Origin: Candidatus Amarolinea dominans | GTDB lineage: Bacteria > Chloroflexota > Anaerolineae > SSC4 > Amarolineaceae | DNA: 20,856 nucleotides | Assembly: GCA_016719785.1 (NCBI GenBank) | Contig: JADJYJ010000016.1 | Span: 1-20,856 of the forward strand | Reading direction: 5' to 3' | Shown here: piece by piece, positions 8,929 through 15,569 of the stretch | Position numbering within the stretch: the first letter of the stretch is position 1 | How the letters are laid out: each line of letters begins with the position of its first letter | Made by a program: the position numbers and the translations under genes | Notes under the pieces: generated by a model | The model's database searches: none | Seen by the model: only the letters and a program-made list of their open reading frames with translations | Told to the model about the DNA's origin: nothing

Positions 8929-9234
8929 ATGCCCTTTCAGATTGATGGCGCCTTGTACCTGGACGTCGAACCGCCGTCCGAGCTGGCGACGCTGGGCGAT
9001 CAGGTTGATTTCCTGGCCCGGCTGTGCGCCGCGGCCGACTTCGGCCTGCTGCCCTGGCCGGAGACTGTGCAAGAAATCCGGCGGCAAGCATGGCGAGCGG
9101 CGGTGGACGCGTGCCGGTTGTTGACCTCGCCTACCTATCATCTGTTGCGCCGCTGGCAAGGACTTACCCCTTTGCCGTATTTGGGCCAACAGCTTGCCTA
9201 TATCCGTAGCGATCCCAACCTGGCCTACGTTTAG
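8929..9234 (+). CDS. Small protein of family B, copy 1 (unknown function)
   Basis: I do not recognise this 101-residue protein. It starts at an ATG with AGAGGGGA 8 bases upstream and opens MPFQIDGALYLDVEPPSELA. It is acidic at the N-terminus and contains LGDQVDFLARLCAAADFGLL, a helical WRAAVDACRLLTS segment and a conserved tail LPYLGQQLAYIR ending NLAYV. There is no signal peptide or membrane helix. Copy 2 at 10634-10939 has exactly the same length and is roughly 85% identical by eye, so the family is real and under constraint. Here it precedes C1 by 21 bases, with which it is probably cotranscribed from the promoter at 8850. Copy 2 instead overlaps an A-family gene. A role as an antitoxin or accessory partner is only a guess from that context. 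Confidence 0.7.
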   Translation: MPFQIDGALYLDVEPPSELATLGDQVDFLARLCAAADFGLLPWPETVQEIRRQAWRAAVDACRLLTSPTYHLLRRWQGLTPLPYLGQQLAYIRSDPNLAYV

Positions 9235-9255
9235 TCTCAATAAGGAGCGACCCTC

Positions 9256-9971
9256 ATGGAACGACGAACCCAATCCCGCGGCGACTGCGTCTATTGCGGC
9301 CGCGAAATGACCCGCGGCGGCTTGGCCCGCCATCTCCCGACCTGCGCCAGGCGCCTGGAGGCCCAGGCCGAGGCGAACAAAACGCAGCAGCGCAAACAGG
9401 CCCTCTACCACTTGCAGGTGCAAGACGCCTACGCTGGCGCCTTTTGGCTGCACCTGGAGATGCGCGGCGAAGCGACGTTGAAGGATTTGGATCATTACCT
9501 GCGCGAAATCTGGCTGGAGTGCTGCGGCCACCTGAGCGCGTTCGAGATCAGCGACGTGCGCTATACCCAGCTGCTTGACGAAGGCATGGCGTGGGACGAG
9601 GAGCGAGGGATGAACGTGAAGGTGGACACCCTCTTCACGCCCGGCCTGGAGATTCCCTACGAGTACGACTTCGGCACCACGACCGATCTGATCATCAAAG
9701 TCGTGGCTCAGCGCGAGGACCGGCCGACCACCGAGCATCCCATCGTGCTGATGGCGCGCAACAAGTTCGAGCCGCCGTCGTGTATGGAGTGCGATAAGCC
9801 GGCCACCCAACTGTGCAACGAGTGCATGTACGACCGCGAAGACGGTCGGTGCGAGAGTTGTGCGACGAGCACGCTGAGGAGCACGAGCACGACGAGTCCA
9901 TCCTGCCGCTGGTCAACTCACCGCGCGCGGGTCAATGCGGCTACATCGGGCCGGCCGAGCCGCCGTATTGA
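9256..9971 (+). CDS. Zinc-finger/pRiA4b ORF-3-like protein, copy C1, with a 2-nt slip
   Basis: The protein has three parts. Residues about 10-36 form a C2HC finger (CVYCGREMTRGGLARHLPTC). Residues about 50-185 resemble the plasmid pRiA4b ORF-3 domain, with YHLQVQDA, FWLHLEMRG, ATLKDLDHYLREIWLECCGH and IPYEYDFGTT. A C-terminal Cys/His cluster (CMECDKPATQLCNECMY, then C..C..H) is B-box-like. Near 9856 an extra AG in the GAGAG run breaks the frame. Without it the end reads ELCDEHAEEHEHDESILPLV and closes GPAEPPY at the TGA 9969-9971, matching C2. As written, the shifted frame runs on to about 10131 and should be ignored. The start at 9256 has AAGGAG 9 bases before it. The double zinc-binding arrangement suggests nucleic-acid or protein binding; the function is unknown. 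Confidence 0.75.
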
Positions 9972-10025
9972 CGTCTCTTGGCTCCCGGCGACCTGCGGGG
10001 TGACACGCAGGCGCGCTCAACCAAC

Positions 10026-10144
10026 ACCGCCCGACCGTGGAACGGATCGGGCTACGAGGTGGAAGGCGCCCACGAATGGCGGGCCTGGGAGTACGGGCAT
10101 TGCCAGCCCCGGCGGGGCTGGCATCTCGTAGCCGGATGGCTTTT
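10026..10144. repeat. Intergenic repeat R1 with two hairpins
   Basis: The 340-base gap between C1 and A1 holds this repeat and the duplicated promoter block. R1 has a hairpin CCCGACCG/CGGATCGGG (10030-10051), the line GGAAGGC, and a perfect 9-bp stem GCCAGCCCC/GGGGCTGGC with a 3-base loop (10102-10122). Related copies lie at 10967-11075 and 14940-15045. The second stem could aid termination after C1, but no T-run follows. Confidence 0.55.
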
Positions 10145-10385
10145 GGCCTCCGGCGGTGTTGATCGGAGGATGGCATCTGCCCTCGACTCCGGCAGGCGTG
10201 CGGTCCTGGACGCGCTCAGGGGCGACCGCGCGATCATCGGTTTGCACCCTCATTTCAACCAGGGTACAATTGCCCTGTGGGGCGACCCAACGATACGAAC
10301 GAGGCCAGACGATGGACTTTCAGCGCCCAAGCAATATCCCCAAACACGCCGCCAGCAAGATGGTGGCGCTCGTTGAACGTGGAGC
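10145..10385 (+). repeat. Duplicated promoter block, copy 1
   Basis: This segment matches 15050-15290 without gaps (constant offset 4905). Across the 167 non-coding bases 10145-10311 I count 4 mismatches. The block covers a small stem (CCTCCG/CGGAGG, 10147-10169), the A1 promoter, the leader, and about the first 25 codons of A1. Confidence 0.85.
10242..10270 (+). promoter_or_regulatory. Promoter of gene A1
   Basis: TTGCAC (10242-10247) and TACAAT (10265-10270) are spaced exactly 17 bp, which predicts a leader of about 35 bases to the ATG at 10312. The same promoter is conserved base for base in copy 2 at 15147-15175. Confidence 0.65.
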
Positions 10386-10650
10386 GCCGCGCGATTTTCG
10401 AGATATCTACGCGACCTGCCGTGCCGGATTAACGACGCCGAGCCAATGTTGGGCGCTTTGGCGGCAACGCCAGATGCTTTCAGGTAGCGACATAGACGTC
10501 ACGCGCGCCAGGCTGGCGCTGCAAATTCACTTGGAACGAATCGCCCTGCTGCGGCCGTTGGCCCAAATCGCAAATCTGGAAGAGCGAAGCGATGCGGAGC
10601 ATCTGCGGAATTGGTTCGCCGAGGAGTTTGTCAATGACGCTGGAAATTGA
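10312..10650 (+). CDS. AbiEii-type C-terminal domain protein, copy A1
   Basis: The 112-residue product matches only the C-terminal helical half of AbiEii/AbiGii nucleotidyltransferase toxins: IPKHAASKMVALVERGAPRD, FRDIYATCRAGL, LALQIHLERIALLRPLAQI and a final LRNWFAEEF. The nucleotidyltransferase core with its GS...DxD motif is absent. The gene has its own promoter and a clean start at 10312 (GAGGCC upstream), so it is not simply the tail of a longer frame. It overlaps B2 by 17 bases, a sign of translational coupling. The longer open frame that begins at 10156 crosses the promoter and is not the real start. It could be a stand-alone regulator derived from a toxin, or a relic. Copy A2 at 15217 is similar. 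Confidence 0.7.
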   Translation: MDFQRPSNIPKHAASKMVALVERGAPRDFRDIYATCRAGLTTPSQCWALWRQRQMLSGSDIDVTRARLALQIHLERIALLRPLAQIANLEERSDAEHLRNWFAEEFVNDAGN

Positions 10651-10939
10651 TGGGGCGTTATACCCTGACGTTGATCCTCCCGTGGAGCTGGACACCCTGG
10701 GCGATCAGGTTGATTTTCTGGCTCGTTTGTGCGCCGCCGCCGACTTTGGGCTGCTTCCAGAGCCAGAGACCATGCAGGAGCTTCGACAGCCGGCCTGGCG
10801 AGCCGCGGTGGATGCCTGCCGGCTTTTGACGTCCCCGATCTACCATCTGCTGCGTCGCTGGCAGGGTCTTTCCCCCTTGCCGTATCTGGGCCAACAGCTT
10901 GCCTATATCCGCACCGATCCTCACCTGGCCTACGTTTAG
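10634..10939 (+). CDS. Small protein of family B, copy 2 (unknown function)
   Basis: This is the paralogue of the 101-residue protein at 8929 and has the same length, opening MTLEIDGALYPDVDPPVELD and ending PHLAYV. GAGGAG lies 8 bases before the ATG at 10634, inside the end of A1, so the two are coupled. Compared with copy 1, substitutions are scattered (for example EPETMQEL for WPETVQEI) while the segments LGDQVDFLARLCAAADFGLL and LPYLGQQLAYIR are identical. The family is unknown to me. It is followed by repeat R2 and then the second SIR2/STAND system, which may be read through from the A1 promoter. Confidence 0.7.
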   Translation: MTLEIDGALYPDVDPPVELDTLGDQVDFLARLCAAADFGLLPEPETMQELRQPAWRAAVDACRLLTSPIYHLLRRWQGLSPLPYLGQQLAYIRTDPHLAYV

Positions 10940-10966
10940 ATTCCGAAAAGGAGCCTGAGCAGGGAC

Positions 10967-11075
10967 CCCCGACCGTGAACGGCTCGGACTACGGGCGGAA
11001 GGCTCCTCCGACAGACTCAGGACGACGCCTGCGGGACGGGATCCGCCGCCGCGACAGCCCCGCAGGGGGCTTCCA
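10967..11075. repeat. Intergenic repeat R2
   Basis: This is a shorter relative of R1 in the 149-base gap before the second SIR2-like gene. It has CCCCGACCGTGAACGGCTCGG, close to the R1 opening, then GGCGGAAGGC and an AGCCCC/GGGGCT stem (11056-11071). The stem ends just before the ribosome binding site of the next gene, so it could affect its translation. Confidence 0.45.
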
Positions 11076-11088
11076 TGGAGCACACACC

Positions 11089-12093
11089 ATGCCTCTCATC
11101 ATGGATGACGACAGCCCAGCCCTCGACACCGGCCGGCTGACCTTTCGCGAGCGCCTGCGCACGGGGCGGGCGGTGCCGATCGTCAGCAACCGGGCCATCT
11201 ATGACCGGCTGCTGGGCGGCTACGAGCCGTTTCTGGCCGGCTATGCCCGCTACGTCAGGTATCCCCTGCCCCTGGGCCAGCCCGACAGCCTGGTCACGCT
11301 GGTCAAGTATCACAAGCACCGGCCGCGGGAGAAGCCACTGACCGACCAGGCCCTCAAGTTCGACTACCTGAACTACGTCAAGAACTACCTCTATCGCCTG
11401 GCCAAGGCTGAGGGCGTGGACACCGACACCCTGGACGGGGCCGCGGCCGAGATGGATCAGGTGTCGGCCTCGGAATTCGCCAACCGGTTGGGCTATCCCC
11501 GCTTCACCGGCCAGGATGACCCGCTGCTGCTGCTCGCCAACCTGCCCTTCAAGACCATCCTCACCACCAGCCCCTTCACCTTCATCGAAGATGCGCTGCG
11601 CCGCGCCGGCAAGGCCCCGCGCAGCGAGGTCTGCCGCTGGACCAAGGATCTCAAGGACACCATCCCCACGACCATTGACGACCGCTACCAGCCCAGCGCC
11701 GGGGAGCCGCTGGTCTACCACCTGCTGGGGCTGGATCGCTACGTAGATTCGCTGGTGTTGAGCGAGGACGATTACCTGGACTACCTGGGCAACCTCTGCG
11801 AAGGCCAGGGCGATCAGTCGAAGGATTACGTGCCTGCACTGGTGCGCCGGGCCTTCTCCGACGATCTGATCGTGCTCGGCTTCAGCCTGGATAGCTGGGC
11901 CTTCCGCGTGCTCTACGCCGGGCTGATCAAGCGCAGCGGCAAGGCCAAGGATCGGGGCGTCTGCACCATCCAGTTGCCCGACAGCCCCGATCAGCGCAGC
12001 TTCCTGGAAGACTACATGGCGCGCGAGGCCAAGTTCCAGGTCTTCTGGGGCAGCCTGACCGAATACGCCCAGAAGGAGTTGCGTAGCCCATGA
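11089..12093 (+). CDS. Stand-alone SIR2-like protein (system 2)
   Basis: The 334-residue product aligns along its length with the N-terminal third of the system 1 protein. The ATG at 11089 (MPLIMDDDSPALD) has GGAG 8 bases upstream; the open frame continues upstream to 10729 but crosses B2 and R2. Landmarks are RTGRAVPIVSNRAI, YLNYVKNYLYRLAKAEG, DPLLLLANLPFKTILTTS, LVYHLLGLDRYVDSLVLSED and LIVLGFSLDSWAFRVLY. SIR2 enzymes that cleave NAD normally use an Asn in TTN and a His in HG. Here these positions are Ser161 and Leu213, so catalysis is doubtful. The gene overlaps the nSTAND1 gene by 4 bases (ATGA), so the split pair replaces the fusion seen in system 1. Soluble; no signal peptide. Confidence 0.85.
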   Translation: MPLIMDDDSPALDTGRLTFRERLRTGRAVPIVSNRAIYDRLLGGYEPFLAGYARYVRYPLPLGQPDSLVTLVKYHKHRPREKPLTDQALKFDYLNYVKNYLYRLAKAEGVDTDTLDGAAAEMDQVSASEFANRLGYPRFTGQDDPLLLLANLPFKTILTTSPFTFIEDALRRAGKAPRSEVCRWTKDLKDTIPTTIDDRYQPSAGEPLVYHLLGLDRYVDSLVLSEDDYLDYLGNLCEGQGDQSKDYVPALVRRAFSDDLIVLGFSLDSWAFRVLYAGLIKRSGKAKDRGVCTIQLPDSPDQRSFLEDYMAREAKFQVFWGSLTEYAQKELRSP

Positions 12094-13682
12094 CCCAGCC
12101 ATCCAACTCCCAAGCTCCCAACTTCCCAATTTCCCAGTCCACCAACCCCTACGTCGGCCCGCGCACCTTCACCGAGCGGGAGGGGCGCTTCTTCTTTGGC
12201 CGCGAGCGCGAGGCGCGTGACCTGACCGCGCGCATCGTCTCCGAGCGTCTGCTGCTCTTCTATGCGCAGTCGGGCGCGGGCAAAAGCTCGCTGCTGCACG
12301 CCCGCGTCATCCCCAAGCTGCGGGACGAGGAGCGTTTCCAGGTGCTGCCGGTGGGCCGGGTGTCGGGCGAGCTGCCGACCGGCGCCGGCGCGGTAGACAA
12401 TATCTACGTCTTCAACCTGATGACCAGCCTGCACCAGGGGGATGATCAGGCCGCGCAGTTCGCCCGCGTCACGTTGAGCGACTTCCTGGCGCGGCTGGCG
12501 CGCGAGACCGTGACTGATGCCGATGGTCAGCGCAGTTGGCGCTGGGTCTACAAGCCGGAGATGGCGGTCGCACGGCCCGCCGCCGGCGCCGCGCAGGCAG
12601 CCGCCGGCCCGCGCTTCGTCCTGATCGTTGACCAGTTCGAGGAACTGATCAACGGCCATCCCGACCGCTGGCGCGAGCGGGAGGATTTCTTCCGCCAGCT
12701 CAACCAGGCGCTGCTGGACGATCCCAACCTGTGGGTCGTGCTGACGCTGCGCGAGGACTACGTCGCCGCGCTGGACCCCTACGCCGAACTGACCTTCAAC
12801 CGCCTGCGGGCCCGCTTCTATATGGAGCGCATGGGGAAGGACGCCGCGTTGGACGCGATCCGTGAGCCGGCGCGGTTGGGCAGCCGGCCGTTCGCAGCCG
12901 GCGTGGCCGAGCAGTTGGCCGATGATCTGCGCCAGGTGCGCGTGCCTGGGCAGGAGGCGACCATCGCCGGCCAGTACGTCGAGCCGGTGCAGTTGCAGGT
13001 GGTCTGTTACCAGTTGTGGGAGAATCTCGCGGCGCGTTCCCCCCTCGCCCTGGCAGGGAGAGGGGCCGGGGGTGAGGGCGAGATCACGATCGCTGCCCTG
13101 GCAGGGAGAGGGGCCGGGGGCGAGGGCGAGATCACGATCGCCGACCTGGCGCAGGCTGGCAACGTAGATCAGGCGCTGGCCGCGTTTTACGAGAGCGCCG
13201 TTGCCAGCGTGGTAGGTCAACCGGCCCTGGGCGTGAGCGAGCAGCAACTGCGCACCTGGTTCTCGACGAAGTTGATCACCGAAACGGGCACGCGCGGCAC
13301 CGTCTTTCGGAATGAGCCACGCGGTGAGACCGCCGGCCTGCCCAACGCGGCCGTGGATGTGCTTGCACGCCAGTTCTTACTGCGCACGGAGTTGCGCGCC
13401 GGCGGGTCGTGGGTGGAACTGGTCCACGATCGGTTCGTGGAGCCGATCCTGCGCGCCAACCGCGCGCGGCAGACGCCCCTGGCGCTGGACGCGGAGGCGT
13501 GGCTGGCCGCGAGGCGTAATCCGGATCTGTTCTACGAGGGGCAGAAATTGCAGGATGCGCTGCAGCAAATCGAGCTGCAGCCTGACGAACACACGGAGGT
13601 TGAGCGTGAGTTCTTGCGGCTCAGCCAGCAGGAACAGGACCGGCGGCAAGCGCTGCGCCGCAGACGGATGCAGGAGCCTTAG
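12090..13682 (+). CDS. nSTAND1 NTPase (system 2)
   Basis: The product has 530 residues as written. After a low-complexity start (MTQPSNSQAPNFPISQS) it has the family signature NPYVGPRTFTEREGRFFFGR, Walker A QSGAGKSS (K65), Walker B VLIVDQFEEL (D181), then LREDYVAALDPYAELT and VPGQEATIAGQYVEPVQLQ. The system 1 domain is closely similar throughout. Residues 321-352 are two copies of a 16-residue insert encoded by a palindromic repeat and absent from system 1. The C-terminal part (VELVHDRFVEPILRANR) ends in a charged helix and stops at the TAG 13680-13682. The propeller that follows in another frame is probably its natural continuation, and the membrane helix expected between them seems to be lost. 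It starts by ATGA overlap with the SIR2-like gene, so the two should be made together. Confidence 0.85.
   Translation: MTQPSNSQAPNFPISQSTNPYVGPRTFTEREGRFFFGREREARDLTARIVSERLLLFYAQSGAGKSSLLHARVIPKLRDEERFQVLPVGRVSGELPTGAGAVDNIYVFNLMTSLHQGDDQAAQFARVTLSDFLARLARETVTDADGQRSWRWVYKPEMAVARPAAGAAQAAAGPRFVLIVDQFEELINGHPDRWREREDFFRQLNQALLDDPNLWVVLTLREDYVAALDPYAELTFNRLRARFYMERMGKDAALDAIREPARLGSRPFAAGVAEQLADDLRQVRVPGQEATIAGQYVEPVQLQVVCYQLWENLAARSPLALAGRGAGGEGEITIAALAGRGAGGEGEITIADLAQAGNVDQALAAFYESAVASVVGQPALGVSEQQLRTWFSTKLITETGTRGTVFRNEPRGETAGLPNAAVDVLARQFLLRTELRAGGSWVELVHDRFVEPILRANRARQTPLALDAEAWLAARRNPDLFYEGQKLQDALQQIELQPDEHTEVEREFLRLSQQEQDRRQALRRRRMQEP
13050..13145 (+). repeat. Two 48-bp palindromic-repeat units inside the nSTAND1 gene
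   Basis: Units 13050-13097 and 13098-13145 are nearly identical. Each carries GGGAGAGGGGCCGGGGG followed by GAGGGCGAG. With the CCCCTCGCCC just upstream this resembles a widespread intergenic palindromic repeat of GC-rich genomes. At 48 bp the unit keeps the frame and encodes ALAGRGAGGEGEITI-type peptides. Confidence 0.8.
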
Positions 13683-13726
13683 CCCTGGCCCAAAGGGGCA
13701 CAGCGGAGGCCGCCAGCACCCAGGCG

Positions 13727-14919
13727 GTGGTCGCGTTGGCTACCGCCCAGGCGGCCAACACGGCCCAGGTGCAGGCGATGCAGGACCTGGAGGCCGCTCT
13801 GCAGACCAACCTGACCGCGCTGGCCCTGTCAGCGACGCCGTCTACGGCGACGCCGTTACCAACATCTACAGCGTCGCCCACTGAACCGCCGGCCACGCCC
13901 ACATTCGCGCTCAGCCCCACTTCAACGGTCTCCGGCGTCACGCCGCGACCCACTGCGACCGCCAAGCTGCGACCCACCGCAACCGCCACACGCACCGGCA
14001 CTCCGACGCCCTCATCCACCAGCAATCCATTGGTGGTTGCTCAACAGACGCAGTTGGCCGGGGTGCGGGCGACGCAGACGGCGCTGGCGGTTGCTCCTCC
14101 GACAGGCCACATTGTCTTTGTATCCAACCGCGCCAGTCAAGAAGACCTCTTCATGATGAATGCAGACGGGCGACAACGGCCGAGGAGCGTTGGAGCCTTC
14201 GATGGGGGACGCAAGCCGAGTTATAGCTGGAACAGCGGTCTGTTGGCCTTTGGGAAGATGCAACCGATTTCGCCCTGGGAGTTATCAATCTATGTCAGGC
14301 CGATCAAGGGCGGCAATGAGCAGCGCGTCACAAAGCCTGAGGACTGGAACTACTGGGTGCCGAGCATTTCCCCGGATGGTTCGTTCATCGCGGCTGCCTC
14401 GTCACACGTCAACGTGAACTCCGGGATCGTCATCATAGACCTTGCTGGGAACGTGGTCAGTCAGATTACGAACCAGAACCCTGCCAGGAGTTGGAGGCCT
14501 TCCTGGTCACCGGACGGCCAGAGTCTCGCGTATGCTTCAGAACCGGGGTGTTGGTGAAAATCGCTCCGACATCTGGGTCCAGAAACCTGAAGTCAGGGAA
14601 AGAACTGCGTCTAACCAATGGTGATGCCAGGACGAGCGATCCCGTATGGTCTCCGGATGGCCGTTATCTTGCCTACATCAGTGATCGGGACGGGAACAAG
14701 GATGTCTGGCTGATGGAGGCGAACGGACGGAAGCCCATCAATTTGACGCGGTCGCCAGAAGACGAGGAGTATCCATCGTGGTCACATGATGGGAGCTGGC
14801 TCGCTTTCACACGCAAAGTGCCAAATCAGCAGATCTTTCTCATGCGCGCTGACGGGAGCCAGGTGCGCAATCTCACGCAGAACTCGATTGAGGACTTTCA
14901 GTCCGTCTGGGTTCCATAG
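13727..14919 (+). CDS. Thr/Pro-rich stalk plus TolB-like beta-propeller, frameshifted
   Basis: The open frame runs from the nSTAND1 stop without a convincing start of its own. I mark the GTG at 13727, but codons from about 13673 (GALALAQRGTAEAAS) already read like the end of a membrane helix and its following linker. The stalk holds about 60 residues rich in Thr, Pro, Ser and Ala (TPLPTSTASPTEPPATPTF and more). A WD40-like/TolB propeller follows: GHIVFVSNRASQEDLFMMNA, WSPDGQSLAYAS, VWSPDGRYLAYISDRDGNKD and WSHDGSWLAFTRK, ending at the TAG 14917-14919. Two indels near 14543 and 14578 shift the frame, with NRGVGENRSDIWV bridging them. In system 1 the sensor is a WD40 array fused to the NTPase, so this propeller is very likely the sensor of system 2, formerly or actually one protein with it. 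Confidence 0.65.
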
Positions 14920-14939
14920 AGAAACCTACTGGAGCCTGC

Positions 14940-15045
14940 CCTTCCGCGGAACGAATCGGGCGGCGAGATGGTGGAAGGCCCTGGCGGGCCTGGAGGGTGG
15001 CGTACATGCAGCCCCACCGGGGCTTGCATCTCATAGCCGGGCGGC
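14940..15045. repeat. Intergenic repeat R3
   Basis: This repeat lies in the 297-base gap between the propeller and A2. It shares CGGAACGAATCGGGC, GGTGGAAGGC, GGCGGGCCTGG and the stem GCAGCCCC/GGGGCTTGC (15008-15027) with R1. It sits 5' of the duplicated promoter block, in the same order as R1. Confidence 0.55.
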
Positions 15046-15049
15046 CTCC

Positions 15050-15290
15050 GGCCTCCGGCGGTGTTGATCGGAGGATGGCATCTCCCCTCGACTCCGGCAG
15101 GCGTGCGGTCCAGGACGCGCTCAGGGGCGACCGCCCGATCATCGGTTTGCACCCTCATTTCAACCAGGGTACAATTGCCCTGTGGGGCGACCCAACGACA
15201 CGAACGAGGCCAGACGATGGACTTTCAGCGCCCAAGCAACATCCCCAAACACGCCGCCAGCAAGATGGTGGCGCTGGTCGAGCGCGGCGC
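15050..15290 (+). repeat. Duplicated promoter block, copy 2
   Basis: Ungapped match to 10145-10385. It contains the same stem, promoter and leader, and runs into the first codons of A2. The similarity falls off inside the gene. Confidence 0.85.
15147..15175 (+). promoter_or_regulatory. Promoter of gene A2
   Basis: TTGCAC (15147-15152), a 17-bp spacer and TACAAT (15170-15175), identical to the A1 promoter. It should drive A2, C2 and, by coupling, the MFS gene. Confidence 0.65.
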
Positions 15291-15534
15291 CCCGCGTGAC
15301 TTTCGAGATATCCATGCCGTTTGCCACGCAGGCCTGGCGACTCCCGCTCGGTGCTGGGAATTGTGGCGCCAACGTCCAACGCTTACCGGCAGTGACACCG
15401 ATACCGGCCGCGCGACGCTGGCACTGCAGATCCATCTGGAGCGTATTGCCCTGCACCGGCCTCTGGCGCAAATCGTTGATCCGCATGACCGAGCCAGCGC
15501 CGCTTGTGCGGATGACATCTCCGCACTATTCTGA
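15217..15534 (+). CDS. AbiEii-type C-terminal domain protein, copy A2
   Basis: This 105-residue paralogue of A1 starts at an ATG in the same leader. The first 31 residues, MDFQRPSNIPKHAASKMVAL onward to RDFRDI, are identical to A1; after that it diverges (CHAGLATPARCWELWRQR, then LALQIHLERIALHRPLAQI). The last about 20 residues differ completely, ending CADDISALF, so the C-terminal helix of the AbiEii family is replaced. The nucleotidyltransferase core is absent here too. It is followed by C2 after 35 bases instead of by a B gene. The longer open frame from 15061 crosses the promoter and is not used. Confidence 0.7.
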   Translation: MDFQRPSNIPKHAASKMVALVERGAPRDFRDIHAVCHAGLATPARCWELWRQRPTLTGSDTDTGRATLALQIHLERIALHRPLAQIVDPHDRASAACADDISALF

Positions 15535-15569
15535 ACACACCAAAATCAGCCATCCACAAGGAGACCACC

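Noticed and set aside
10102..10122. Perfect GC-rich hairpin as an intrinsic terminator of C1
   Set aside because: No T-run follows and the same hairpin occurs in R2 and R3 as part of a repeat, so it is recorded as a repeat rather than a terminator.
10156..10311. Longer N-terminus for A1 (and the equivalent at 15061 for A2)
   Set aside because: The extension would translate the promoter block, which is conserved as DNA and contains consensus -35 and -10 elements.
10729..11088. Upstream extension of the second SIR2-like gene
   Set aside because: It reads B2 out of frame and passes through repeat R2; the ATG at 11089 has a ribosome binding site and matches the start of the SIR2-like domain.
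12012..13247. Minus-strand open frame of 411 codons opposite the second nSTAND1 gene
   Set aside because: Shadow frame of the same kind, with composition biased to Arg, Gln and Leu and no motif or ribosome binding site.
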